Assembly (NCBI GenBank): GCA_964369755.1 | Contig: CAYJFY010000062.1 | Span: 1-10,323, forward strand | Length of the DNA stretch: 10,323 nt | Source: CAUPWF01 sp964369755 | Lineage (GTDB): Bacteria; Bacillota; Clostridia; Lachnospirales; Lachnospiraceae | Direction of reading: 5' to 3' | Shown: piece after piece, positions 1 to 6,380 of the stretch | Position numbering within the stretch: position 1 is the stretch's first letter | How the letters are laid out: every line of letters begins with the position of its first letter | Notes under the pieces: generated by a model | Databases searched by the model: none | What the model was told of the DNA's origin: nothing | What the model saw: the letters and a program-made list of their open reading frames with translations, nothing else | Made by a program: the position numbers and the translations under genes

Positions 1-55
1 TAAATTGCCAATACAGATAATCTTCCCATGCCTTATCAGAAAAAGAGTTATTCAT
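1..55 (-). CDS. yoeB: YoeB-family toxin (mRNA endonuclease), N-terminal fragment cut by window edge
   Basis: Only the first 18 codons are present; the rest lies beyond position 1. They read MNNSFSDKAWEDYLYWQF, which matches the usual start of YoeB/Txe toxins (FSDKAWEDYLYWQ). The ATG at 55-53 overlaps the end of the antitoxin gene by 8 nt (ATGAATAA), so the toxin is probably translated by coupling to the antitoxin, as is typical of this module. YoeB proteins are RelE-fold, ribosome-dependent mRNA endonucleases held inactive by YefM. The catalytic residues fall outside the window, so activity cannot be judged. The identification rests on a short sequence plus its position directly after a YefM-like gene. 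Confidence 0.85.
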   Translation of the reverse strand, partial: MNNSFSDKAWEDYLYWQF

Positions 56-311
56 CCGCCATCGCCTCTAGCTCTTCCATTGTTTTTACAATAACTTTTC
101 CCTGTTTGACTTGTTCCATACTACGGTCAATGCCATTTAAGTATTCTGAATTACGCGCCTTTTTTTGAAGTTCATTCCATTTTTCAAGACTTAGAATCAC
201 TACGTTTTTCTCATCTTTTCTCGTAACAATAATTGTTTCATTGTCATCTGTTGCTTTATCACAATAATCCTTAAGTTTACTTCTAATTGTAGTATAATTA
301 ACCGCTAGCAT
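48..311 (-). CDS. yefM: YefM/Phd-family antitoxin of a YefM-YoeB type II toxin-antitoxin module
   Basis: This 87-residue protein opens with MLAVNYTTIRSKLKDYCDKA and continues with the IIVTRKDEKNVVILSLEKWN segment, the classic Phd/YefM N-terminal DNA-binding and dimerisation fold (about residues 1-55). The charged C-terminal tail (about 56-87) corresponds to the part that folds onto YoeB and blocks its active site in characterised modules. The length is normal for the family. The start is supported by an AGAGAGG ribosome binding site 8 nt upstream. The gene overlaps the toxin by 8 nt. The promoter carries TGTAC-type operator cores, so autorepression by YefM alone or by the YefM-YoeB complex is expected. 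Whether the pair is active depends on the toxin part outside the window. Confidence 0.93.
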   Translation of the reverse strand: MLAVNYTTIRSKLKDYCDKATDDNETIIVTRKDEKNVVILSLEKWNELQKKARNSEYLNGIDRSMEQVKQGKVIVKTMEELEAMADE

Positions 312-335
312 AAGTGAATCCTCTCTTTCTTTGTA

Positions 336-365
336 TGTACAATTTATTGTACGCTAAATTGTACG
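336..365. promoter_or_regulatory. Triple TGTAC operator array for YefM-type autorepression
   Basis: Three TGTAC cores (TGTACA 336-341, TGTACG 348-353, TGTACG 360-365) are spaced exactly 12 bp apart. The first two form an inverted repeat, GTACAAT-TT-ATTGTAC (337-352). They cover the predicted transcription start, the -10 box and the spacer. TGTACA is the core of the operator palindromes described for E. coli yefM-yoeB, so an autorepressor site is the natural reading. Confidence 0.7.
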
Positions 366-374
366 TTTTGTCAA
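346..374 (-). promoter_or_regulatory. Sigma-A-type promoter of the yefM-yoeB module
   Basis: Read on the minus strand, a perfect -35 box TTGACA (374-369) is followed after 17 nt by a -10 box TACAAT (351-346). Transcription should start near 339-340, about 28 nt upstream of the antitoxin ATG. The -10 box and the spacer are covered by operator-like TGTAC sites. Confidence 0.8.
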
Positions 375-446
375 TATTCTACGTTTATATTATATCACCC
401 AAAGCATTTTTATACTAATATTCCTCTACAAACTCCTTATCCAAGC

Positions 447-1574
447 TTACAACCGCATCTTAAAGTCTTCGTATCCAAACTCCTTAATCACCTTCACAGC
501 ACAACTCTTTTTCAGCAAAGAAATCGACGGCAATGCCATTCCATTGAATGTGTTGTTTTTTACCATAGAATAAATCGCCATATCCTCGAAGATCAGTTTA
601 TCCCCGATCTTCAATGGTTGGTCAAAAGAATAATCGCCGATGATATCTCCTGCCAAACATGTTGGGCCAGTAAGCTTATAGGTATATTTCTTCTCGTTCG
701 CCTCTCCACTTTGATAAAGTGGTGGTCGATATGGCATTTCAATGACATCTGGCATATGGCAGGCTGCGGACGTATCTAGAATGCATATTTCCATTCCATT
801 CTGGACGATGTCTAATATGGTCGTCACTAGATAGCCCCCATAGTAAGCGACTGCTTCCCCTGGTTCTAGATATACATCCACCTGATATGTTTCCTTTATG
901 TGTTTGATAATTGCAATCAATTTCTCCCGATCATAGTCTGCCCTTGTGATATGGTGGCCTCCACCGAAGTTCACCCACTTCACCTGAGGTAGAAATTCAC
1001 CGAACTGCTCTTCCACCGCCTTAACCGTTGTTTCCAAATCATCTGAATTCTGTTCGCATAAGGTATGGAAATGAAGTCCCTCCACACCTTCTGGTAACTC
1101 GTTTGGGAAATTTTCCCTCGTAACACCAAGCCTAGATGCTGGTGAACATGGGTCATAGATTCCTCCGCCTTGTGTGGAATGCATCGGATTCACCCTGATT
1201 CCACAGCTTACCTCAAACTTCTTTGCCTCATCCTTGTACCGATTCCACTCGTTCATTGAGTTAAATACTACATGATCACAGATTGTGAAAATCTCCTCCA
1301 TTTCCTCTGCCCGATAGGCTGCCGAAAACACGTGATTTTCTTTCTTCATCTCTTCATGACCTAGCTTCGCTTCATACAAGCCACTCGCGGTCGCCCCGTC
1401 TAGATACTGGCCAATCAGAGGATATAGATGATACATGGAGAATGCTTTCTGAGCAAGCAGGATCTTACATCCCGCTCGCTCAGAAACTTCTCGTAACACC
1501 TTAAGATTCTCTTCTATTTTTCCTTCATCCACTACATAGGATGGTGTTTTTATGTCGTATAATTCCTTTTGCAT
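447..1574 (-). CDS. nspC: Carboxynorspermidine/carboxyspermidine decarboxylase
   Basis: This 375-residue protein belongs to the alanine-racemase-fold (fold type III) PLP decarboxylases. It should remove CO2 from carboxyspermidine (or carboxynorspermidine), giving spermidine (or norspermidine). Visible motifs are the Schiff-base lysine K43 in LLAQKAF, SRLG at 147-150, HFHTLCEQ at 168-175, the phosphate-binding GGGHHIT at 204-210, EPGEA at 237-241, DTSAACHMPD at 267-276, PTCLAGD at 304-310 (probably the cysteine contributed across the dimer), and Y335 with FNG at 343-345. Length is normal. The ATG lies 3 nt after the stop of the dehydrogenase gene, and its likely ribosome binding site, GGTGG, sits inside that gene. 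It is the last gene of the polyamine operon. No convincing terminator follows, so some read-through toward the antitoxin gene is possible. Whether the substrate has a putrescine, diaminopropane or agmatine moiety cannot be read from the sequence. Confidence 0.93.
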   Translation of the reverse strand: MQKELYDIKTPSYVVDEGKIEENLKVLREVSERAGCKILLAQKAFSMYHLYPLIGQYLDGATASGLYEAKLGHEEMKKENHVFSAAYRAEEMEEIFTICDHVVFNSMNEWNRYKDEAKKFEVSCGIRVNPMHSTQGGGIYDPCSPASRLGVTRENFPNELPEGVEGLHFHTLCEQNSDDLETTVKAVEEQFGEFLPQVKWVNFGGGHHITRADYDREKLIAIIKHIKETYQVDVYLEPGEAVAYYGGYLVTTILDIVQNGMEICILDTSAACHMPDVIEMPYRPPLYQSGEANEKKYTYKLTGPTCLAGDIIGDYSFDQPLKIGDKLIFEDMAIYSMVKNNTFNGMALPSISLLKKSCAVKVIKEFGYEDFKMRL

Positions 1575-1577
1575 CTA

Positions 1578-2780
1578 TTAATCCACCAATACTGGGTTGA
1601 AATCTTCTTCCCAAGGCAATCCCCATTGATTCAAGGCTTCCATAAATGGGTCTGGATCAAATTCTTCTACATTCCATACCCCTGGTTTGCACCATGTTTT
1701 GTTCATTACAAGCATGGCACCAATCATGGCAGGAACTCCTGTGGTATAGGAAACTGCCTGAGATTCCACTTCTTTATAACATGCTTGATGGTCACAGATA
1801 TTATACACATAGTATGTTTTTTCTTGTCCATCCTTGATTCCCTTGAAGATACAACCAATATTTGTCTTTCCGACTGTACGTGGTCCAAGAGATGCAGGAT
1901 CTGGCAATACCGCTCTTAGAAACTGCAGTGGTACGATTTCTTTTCCCTCATACATAATTGGCTCGATGGAGGTCATGCCCACATTCTCTAGGCATTGTAG
2001 ATGCGTGAGATAGCTTTGTCCAAAGGTCATAAAGAAACGAATTCTCTTTACATTTGGTATATTGATCGCAAGACTCTCAATCTCTTCGTGGTGAAGTAGG
2101 TACATGTCTTTATCCCCTACTCCTTTGAAGTTGTATTCTCGCTTAATCTCCATCGGCTCCGTCTCAACCCAGTGCCCATCTTCCCAATAACTTCCATTTG
2201 CCGTAACCTCACGGATATTGATTTCTGGATTGAAATTCGTAGCAAATGGATAACCATGGTCTCCTCCATTGCAATCTAAGATATCGATATAATGAATTTC
2301 ATCAAATTGATGTTTCAATGCATGCGCTGCAAATACACTAGTCACCCCTGGATCGAATCCACTGCCTAATAATGCACAGATTCCTGCTTTTTCAAATCTC
2401 TCGCGATAATCCCACTGCCACTTGTATTCGAATTTTGCTGTATCAAGAGGCTCATAATTTGCTGTATCAATGTAATGTGTCTTCGTTGCAAGACAAGCGT
2501 CCATAATGGTCAAATCCTGATATGGCAATGCTAGGTTTAGTACTACTTCTGGTTGGAACTCATTGATTAGGGCAATCAATTCCTCTGTGTTATCCGCATC
2601 CACCTGAGCTGTTTGAATCTTTGTTTTTGTAGTTCCCTCTAACTTCTCTTTTAAGGCATCGCATTTTGACTTTGTGCGACTGGCAATCATAATCTCCTCA
2701 AACACTTCGCTGTTTTGACAGCACTTGTGTATGGTTACACTGGCAACTCCACCACATCCAATAATTAAACATTTTCCCAT
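1578..2780 (-). CDS. Carboxynorspermidine/carboxyspermidine synthase (saccharopine dehydrogenase family)
   Basis: This 400-residue protein closely resembles Vibrio carboxynorspermidine dehydrogenase along its whole length. The enzyme condenses aspartate beta-semialdehyde with a diamine (putrescine, or diaminopropane in Vibrio) and reduces the imine with NADPH, giving the carboxylated triamine used by NspC. It starts with a Rossmann nucleotide-binding loop GCGGVA (8-13), followed by IASRTKSKC (32-40). Further conserved blocks are GSGFDPGVTSVFAA (139-152), NGGDHG (171-176), FATNF (179-183), VLPDPASLGP (291-300) and SYTTGVPA (344-351). Length is normal for the family. The start has a strong AGGAGG site 7 nt upstream. 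It lies 15 nt after the ureohydrolase gene and 3 nt before nspC. Lysine-pathway saccharopine dehydrogenase is the alternative, but the adjacent nspC makes the polyamine role far more likely. Confidence 0.93.
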   Translation of the reverse strand: MGKCLIIGCGGVASVTIHKCCQNSEVFEEIMIASRTKSKCDALKEKLEGTTKTKIQTAQVDADNTEELIALINEFQPEVVLNLALPYQDLTIMDACLATKTHYIDTANYEPLDTAKFEYKWQWDYRERFEKAGICALLGSGFDPGVTSVFAAHALKHQFDEIHYIDILDCNGGDHGYPFATNFNPEINIREVTANGSYWEDGHWVETEPMEIKREYNFKGVGDKDMYLLHHEEIESLAINIPNVKRIRFFMTFGQSYLTHLQCLENVGMTSIEPIMYEGKEIVPLQFLRAVLPDPASLGPRTVGKTNIGCIFKGIKDGQEKTYYVYNICDHQACYKEVESQAVSYTTGVPAMIGAMLVMNKTWCKPGVWNVEEFDPDPFMEALNQWGLPWEEDFNPVLVD

Positions 2781-2795
2781 TTTATATCCTCCTAT

Positions 2796-3641
2796 TTATC
2801 CTATCTGTAATAATATTTCCCTTGTTATCTTACATGCTAGTGCAGTCGATGCACCGCTTTGATCGTAATGTGGTGCCAGTTCATTGATATCACACCCTAC
2901 GATGTTTAGTCCAGAAAGTTTCAAGACTGCCTCTAGCAACTCCTTGAAGCTAACACCACCTGATTCGGGGGTTCCAGTCCCCCAGAAGTATGCTGGATCC
3001 AATACATCCAAGTCCAAGGTGAAGTAAACTGGCTTTCCTTGCAATCGCTCCAACGTGTTTTCGAACTGGCTTAAGTCGAATTTGTTGAGGTTGGTATGTT
3101 CTTTTGCAAACATAAATTCATGCCTCTCGCCACTTCGAATTCCAAACTGGTGAATGCGATCATCTCCCAATAAATTCCAAACCTGTTTGATGACTCCAGA
3201 ATGCGTCAGTTCCTCACCTAAATATTCATCTCTCAGATCTGTATGTGCATCAAAATGTACAACTTCTACCTCTGGATACTTTTCATAAATCGCTTGAATG
3301 ACACCGAGTGATATCAGGTGCTCTCCACCCAATACACAGGGTTTCTTTCCATCATTCAATAATTTTTTCGTATACTCATATGTCATCTGAATCATCTTCT
3401 CGGCACTGCCAAATGGCAGTTCGATATCACCGCCATCAAACACTTTGATTTCTTCCAAATCCCGATCACAATATGGAGAATAGGTCTCAATCCCAAAACT
3501 CTCACTTCGAATGGCAGAAGGTCCAAACCTTGTTCCTGGACGAAAAGATGTCGTTCCATCAAAGGGAACCCCGAATAACACAATGTCCGCCTCTTCATAG
3601 TCTCGCTCACACCCTATAAAGGTCTGTATGTTTTTATTCAT
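2796..3641 (-). CDS. speB: Agmatinase-family ureohydrolase
   Basis: This 281-residue binuclear manganese ureohydrolase is expected to hydrolyse agmatine to putrescine and urea. Metal-ligand motifs are all present: GGEH (H108), DAHTD (D131, H133, D135) and DLDVLDP (D210, D212). The substrate-loop GTGTPESGG (221-229) carries the conserved glutamate E226. The N-terminal FRPGTRFGPSAIR (33-45) is also typical of agmatinases. The ATG overlaps the end of speE by 8 nt (ATGAATAA), indicating translational coupling. Its position between arginine decarboxylase and the carboxyspermidine enzymes fits a role in putrescine supply. Because the neighbouring dehydrogenase could in principle act on agmatine directly, a role as aminopropylagmatine ureohydrolase is a real alternative. 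Sequence alone cannot separate the two substrates. Confidence 0.92.
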   Translation of the reverse strand: MNKNIQTFIGCERDYEEADIVLFGVPFDGTTSFRPGTRFGPSAIRSESFGIETYSPYCDRDLEEIKVFDGGDIELPFGSAEKMIQMTYEYTKKLLNDGKKPCVLGGEHLISLGVIQAIYEKYPEVEVVHFDAHTDLRDEYLGEELTHSGVIKQVWNLLGDDRIHQFGIRSGERHEFMFAKEHTNLNKFDLSQFENTLERLQGKPVYFTLDLDVLDPAYFWGTGTPESGGVSFKELLEAVLKLSGLNIVGCDINELAPHYDQSGASTALACKITREILLQIG

Positions 3642-4491
3642 TCTCTTTCACCATCTCTTCCACATATTTCGGCAGATAAAACGCCCCAAGATGTAAATAT
3701 TTCGAATAATACTTCGTCTTAATATTCAATGCTTCCCAACGGTCTCCATCCACATCCTGAATTGGATCGTACTTCTTCGATGCAAATCCAAAGAGCCAAT
3801 GCCCCGAAGGATAGGTTGGAATATGGGCTTGATATACTTTTGAAATCGGAAAATTCTGTGCAATCTTGGAGTGTGCTCTCTGCATCTCCACCGCCTCCCC
3901 TTTATAGAAAGGACTTTCATGTTGATTTACCATGATTCCATCTTCTGTTAAAGCCGAGTAGCATTTTCCATAAAACTCATTGGTGAAGAGCACCTCTCCT
4001 GGACCAAACGCATCCGCAGAATCTACGATGATTAAGTCGTATTTGTTGTGCACCTTTCGTATAAACTTGATTCCATCGTCAATATATACATTGGCTTTTG
4101 GATTATCAAACCCTACGGAAGTTTTTCGAAGAAATTGTTTGGAAACCTCGATGACTCTCTCATCTATTTCCACCAAATCTATGCTTTCTATGGTCTCATA
4201 TTGATTGAGTTCCCTCAAGATTCCTCCATCTCCTGCACCGATTACCAGTACATTCTTGATATTTGGATTGACCGCCATTGGAATATGAACCATCATCTCA
4301 TGATAGATGAATTCATCTCGCTCGGTAAACATCATCACTCCGTCCAAGGTCAGAAAGTTCCCGAATTCCTTACTCTTAAACACACTGATGCGTTGATATT
4401 CACTCTTCTCACTATGCAATTGCTTATCTATTTTAATCGAAAACTTTACATTCCTCGTGTGGTACTCATTGTACCATAAATCATCCATCAT
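3634..4491 (-). CDS. speE: Spermidine synthase (polyamine aminopropyltransferase)
   Basis: This 285-residue protein has the Bacillus/Clostridium SpeE layout: an N-terminal beta-strand domain beginning DDLWYNEYHTRNVKFSIK, then a Rossmann-like methyltransferase-type domain. Visible motifs are DEFIYHEM (59-66), the cofactor loop GAGDGG (85-90), VEID with E108, DDG (138-140), the catalytic DSAD (D157, D160) followed by GPGEVLFT, and NQHESPF (189-195). It should transfer aminopropyl from decarboxylated AdoMet to putrescine. The frame stays open 57 codons further upstream, but that stretch lies wholly inside speA and shows no family similarity. The chosen ATG has GGAGG 7 nt upstream and overlaps the speA stop by 4 nt (ATGA). 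A second ATG follows immediately at 4488. No AdoMet decarboxylase gene (speD) accompanies it in this operon. Confidence 0.93.
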   Translation of the reverse strand: MMDDLWYNEYHTRNVKFSIKIDKQLHSEKSEYQRISVFKSKEFGNFLTLDGVMMFTERDEFIYHEMMVHIPMAVNPNIKNVLVIGAGDGGILRELNQYETIESIDLVEIDERVIEVSKQFLRKTSVGFDNPKANVYIDDGIKFIRKVHNKYDLIIVDSADAFGPGEVLFTNEFYGKCYSALTEDGIMVNQHESPFYKGEAVEMQRAHSKIAQNFPISKVYQAHIPTYPSGHWLFGFASKKYDPIQDVDGDRWEALNIKTKYYSKYLHLGAFYLPKYVEEMVKENE

Positions 4492-5939
4492 CTCGTTTCC
4501 TCCAATACATTTAGACTCGAGGCATCCATCACCTCTGGCCCTGTAATCAAGCAGCCTTTTTCTTTTGAATATTGAATATATTCTATAATCTTCTTCGTGA
4601 TGCGCTCCCCTGGGGCCAAGATCGGAATCCCTGGTGGATAACACATGACAAATTCCGCACAAATCCTGTTATCACATGCTTCTAGTGGCAAGCTCTCCTT
4701 CTCGCCCCAAAATGCTTGTTGTGGTGACATCTCAACAATTGGTGAAATATATTCACTCTCAATCATTCCCACTTTTTCTTTTTTATGTCTACGCCTGATT
4801 TCTTCTAATGCTGTAATTAGTCTCTCGATGTTTTTATTTTTATCACCGACTGAGATATAAGCTAGAAAGTTACCCAAATCGCCGAATTCTATCTGAATAT
4901 CGTACTCATCTCTCAGAATGTCGTAGACTTCCTTCCCTGCCAATCCCAGATCCAAGGTATTGACCGATAACTTTGTGGTATCAAAATCATAGACACTATC
5001 TCCATTCACAATTTCCTTCGAATATGCGTAATAATCTCCAATCTCATTGATTTCATCTCGCATATATTGAGATAGTTTCTTCACCTTTTCAAAGATAGCC
5101 TCCCCATGCAATGCCAGGTTTCTTCTCGAAATATCAAGGCTCGCCATTAGAAGATAAGAACCACTCGTTGTCTGTGTTAGATTGATGATTTGTCGTATAT
5201 AATCTGCATTAATATTCTCTCCACATAATAAGAGGGAACTCTGAGTCAGAGAACCGCCCGACTTATGCATGCTGACACTCGCCATATCGGCACCTGCAGC
5301 CATAGCCGTAATCGGCATATCTTTTCCAAAATAAAAATGGGTACCGTGAGCTTCGTCCACAATCACCTTCATATCATTCTCATGTGCAAGATCCACAATC
5401 GCTTTTAAATCAGAACATATCCCATAGTATGTCGGATTATTCACTAGAATCGCCTTGGCATCTGGGTTCTCCACGATTGCCTGCCTCACATCACACAAAC
5501 TCATTCCCAGTGCAATCCCTAGTCTCGCATTCGTCTTCGGATTCACATAGATTGGAATTGCCCCACATAATACAAATGCATTGATCACGCTTTGATGTAC
5601 ATTCCTCGGCAAAATAATCTTCTCGCCTTGCTTCACCGTAGATAATATCATTGCCTGAACCGACGACGTTGTTCCCCCTACCATGAAAAAAGCTTGCGCC
5701 GCTCCAAAAGCTTTTGCTGCCAAGTCCTCCGCCTCTTTAATCACAGATACTGGATGACATAGATTGTCCAGACATTGCATAGAATTCACATCCACACTCA
5801 GACACTTTTCCCCTAGGAATTCCGTCAGTTCTGGATTCCCCTTGCCACGTTTATGTCCGGGAACATCAAATGGTACAATCTTATTCTTTTGTAATCTCTC
5901 TAGCGCCTGTAAAATCGGTGCTGATTTTTGTTCATTCAT
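4488..5939 (-). CDS. speA: Arginine decarboxylase, PLP fold type I (Orn/Lys/Arg decarboxylase major domain)
   Basis: This 483-residue protein is close in size to Bacillus SpeA (about 490) and lacks the N-terminal wing domain of the larger enterobacterial inducible decarboxylases. It should convert arginine to agmatine. Motifs in order are VPGHKRG (26-32), the PLP phosphate/ring region VGGTTSS (87-93), VDEAHG (194-199, with the PLP-nitrogen aspartate D195), SMHKSGGSLTQSS (223-235, Schiff-base lysine K226), and CYPPGIP (433-439) in the C-terminal domain. A clear AGGAG lies 8 nt before the ATG. It is the first gene of the polyamine operon and overlaps speE by 4 nt. Lysine or ornithine decarboxylase is the family alternative, but the downstream agmatinase-type gene favours arginine. 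It is preceded by an unusually long structured leader. Confidence 0.9.
   Translation of the reverse strand: MNEQKSAPILQALERLQKNKIVPFDVPGHKRGKGNPELTEFLGEKCLSVDVNSMQCLDNLCHPVSVIKEAEDLAAKAFGAAQAFFMVGGTTSSVQAMILSTVKQGEKIILPRNVHQSVINAFVLCGAIPIYVNPKTNARLGIALGMSLCDVRQAIVENPDAKAILVNNPTYYGICSDLKAIVDLAHENDMKVIVDEAHGTHFYFGKDMPITAMAAGADMASVSMHKSGGSLTQSSLLLCGENINADYIRQIINLTQTTSGSYLLMASLDISRRNLALHGEAIFEKVKKLSQYMRDEINEIGDYYAYSKEIVNGDSVYDFDTTKLSVNTLDLGLAGKEVYDILRDEYDIQIEFGDLGNFLAYISVGDKNKNIERLITALEEIRRRHKKEKVGMIESEYISPIVEMSPQQAFWGEKESLPLEACDNRICAEFVMCYPPGIPILAPGERITKKIIEYIQYSKEKGCLITGPEVMDASSLNVLEETR
4499..4503 (-). promoter_or_regulatory. Ribosome binding site deciding the speE start
   Basis: GGAGG on the minus strand lies 7 nt before the ATG at 4491-4489, inside the 3' end of speA. 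It supports this start over one 57 codons upstream and implies translational coupling to speA. Confidence 0.8.
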
Positions 5940-5990
5940 ATCGTATTCTCCTAAATCAGATCAATACGGGGATTCGCTCCCGCAAAGCGT

Positions 5991-6029
5991 TTTGATATAT
6001 AGGAAATAAGTAATTTCTTATATATCAAA
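5991..6029. repeat. AT-rich perfect-length palindrome (17-bp arms, 5-nt loop)
   Basis: Arms 5991-6007 and 6013-6029 (starting TTTGATATATAGGAAAT) are complementary over 17 bp, with one G-U, around the loop AAGTA. The right arm merges with the T-tract of the adjacent terminator. Part of it (6004-6034) recurs at 8204-8234 with 27 of 31 identical positions. Confidence 0.8.
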
Positions 6030-6057
6030 AAAGGCATGTCGCTAGTGCGACATACCT
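6026..6057 (-). terminator. Intrinsic terminator inside the speA leader
   Basis: On the minus strand AGGTATGTCGC, loop ACTA and GCGACATGCCT form an 11-bp stem (one G-U) followed directly by six T residues. It is about 270 nt downstream of the predicted promoter and about 87 nt before speA. It may be an attenuator, the end of a roughly 300-nt RNA, or the terminator for transcripts entering from the AAA-ATPase gene, which has no terminator of its own. Confidence 0.85.
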
Positions 6058-6330
6058 GAAAATACAATGTAATAAAACAGCCTAATCCCTGTTCTTTTAG
6101 AGTCTATATAGCAATAACTTACTTTTAATACTCATATTGATTTTTTTACAAGTATGTACTAGCGTACAATTCAGGCGCATGAACCCAACAGGCATTAAGT
6201 TTGCCAGCTTATAAAATTAACGTTCGTCGACGTTATCAATAATGTGCCGATATCGGCAATAGGTAGTTGACTTTTCTACCTTATAGTTTAAGCAAGTATC
6301 ATTGCTAATTTTCTTATTTCGTCATGTGTT

Positions 6331-6359
6331 ATAATAATACACATCGGCTTTTTTGTCAA
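6331..6359 (-). promoter_or_regulatory. Near-consensus sigma-A promoter for the polyamine operon leader
   Basis: On the minus strand a perfect TTGACA (6359-6354) is followed after exactly 17 nt by TATTAT (6336-6331). It begins about 20 nt after the stop codon of the AAA-ATPase gene. The expected start is near 6324, about 385 nt before speA. Confidence 0.8.
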
Positions 6360-6380
6360 GTTTCGAATTTTTCATGTAAT

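Larger units (their letters stand above)
5940..6324 (-). promoter_or_regulatory. Long structured 5' leader of the polyamine operon, candidate attenuator or embedded ncRNA
   Basis: From the predicted start near 6324 to the speA ATG, about 385 nt are transcribed without a supported gene. In transcription order the leader holds a 6-bp hairpin AGGTAG/CTACCT (6281-6261), a palindrome GCCGATATCGGC (6257-6246), a TGTAC-GCTA-GTACA hairpin (6168-6155), a CTGTT/AACAG-type hairpin (6093-6076), an intrinsic terminator (6057-6026) and an AT-rich palindrome (6029-5991). The last stretch (5990-5940) holds a GC-rich segment and the speA ribosome binding site. CAGGTATGT (6058-6050), which starts one base before the terminator stem and covers most of its 5' arm, can pair over 9 bp, one of them G-U, with ACATACTTG (6157-6149). 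I do not recognise a known riboswitch class. Confidence 0.55.

Noticed and set aside
389..417. A perfect TATAAT (394-389, minus strand) that could be a second antitoxin promoter.
   Set aside because: The matching -35 position reads TAGTAT, and a far better promoter (TTGACA-17-TACAAT) lies just downstream under the operator sites.
4492..4662. A 57-codon N-terminal extension of SpeE.
   Set aside because: It lies entirely within speA in another frame, shows no family similarity, and the GGAGG site points to the ATG at 4491.
6155..6170. TGTACTAGCGTACAAT in the speA leader resembles the antitoxin operator and shares 11 nt (TAGCGTACAAT) with it on the opposite strand, suggesting cross-regulation by YefM.
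   Set aside because: An 11-nt match is expected by chance in 10 kb, the two GTAC cores are 8 bp apart and not 12, and the site is far from the promoter.
6097..6195. A 32-codon minus-strand reading frame in the speA leader (starts MPVGFMRLNC), a possible attenuation leader peptide.
   Set aside because: There is no Shine-Dalgarno sequence before its ATG, no run of arginine or other diagnostic codons, and it overlaps the structured elements. It is listed here only in case the leader proves translated.
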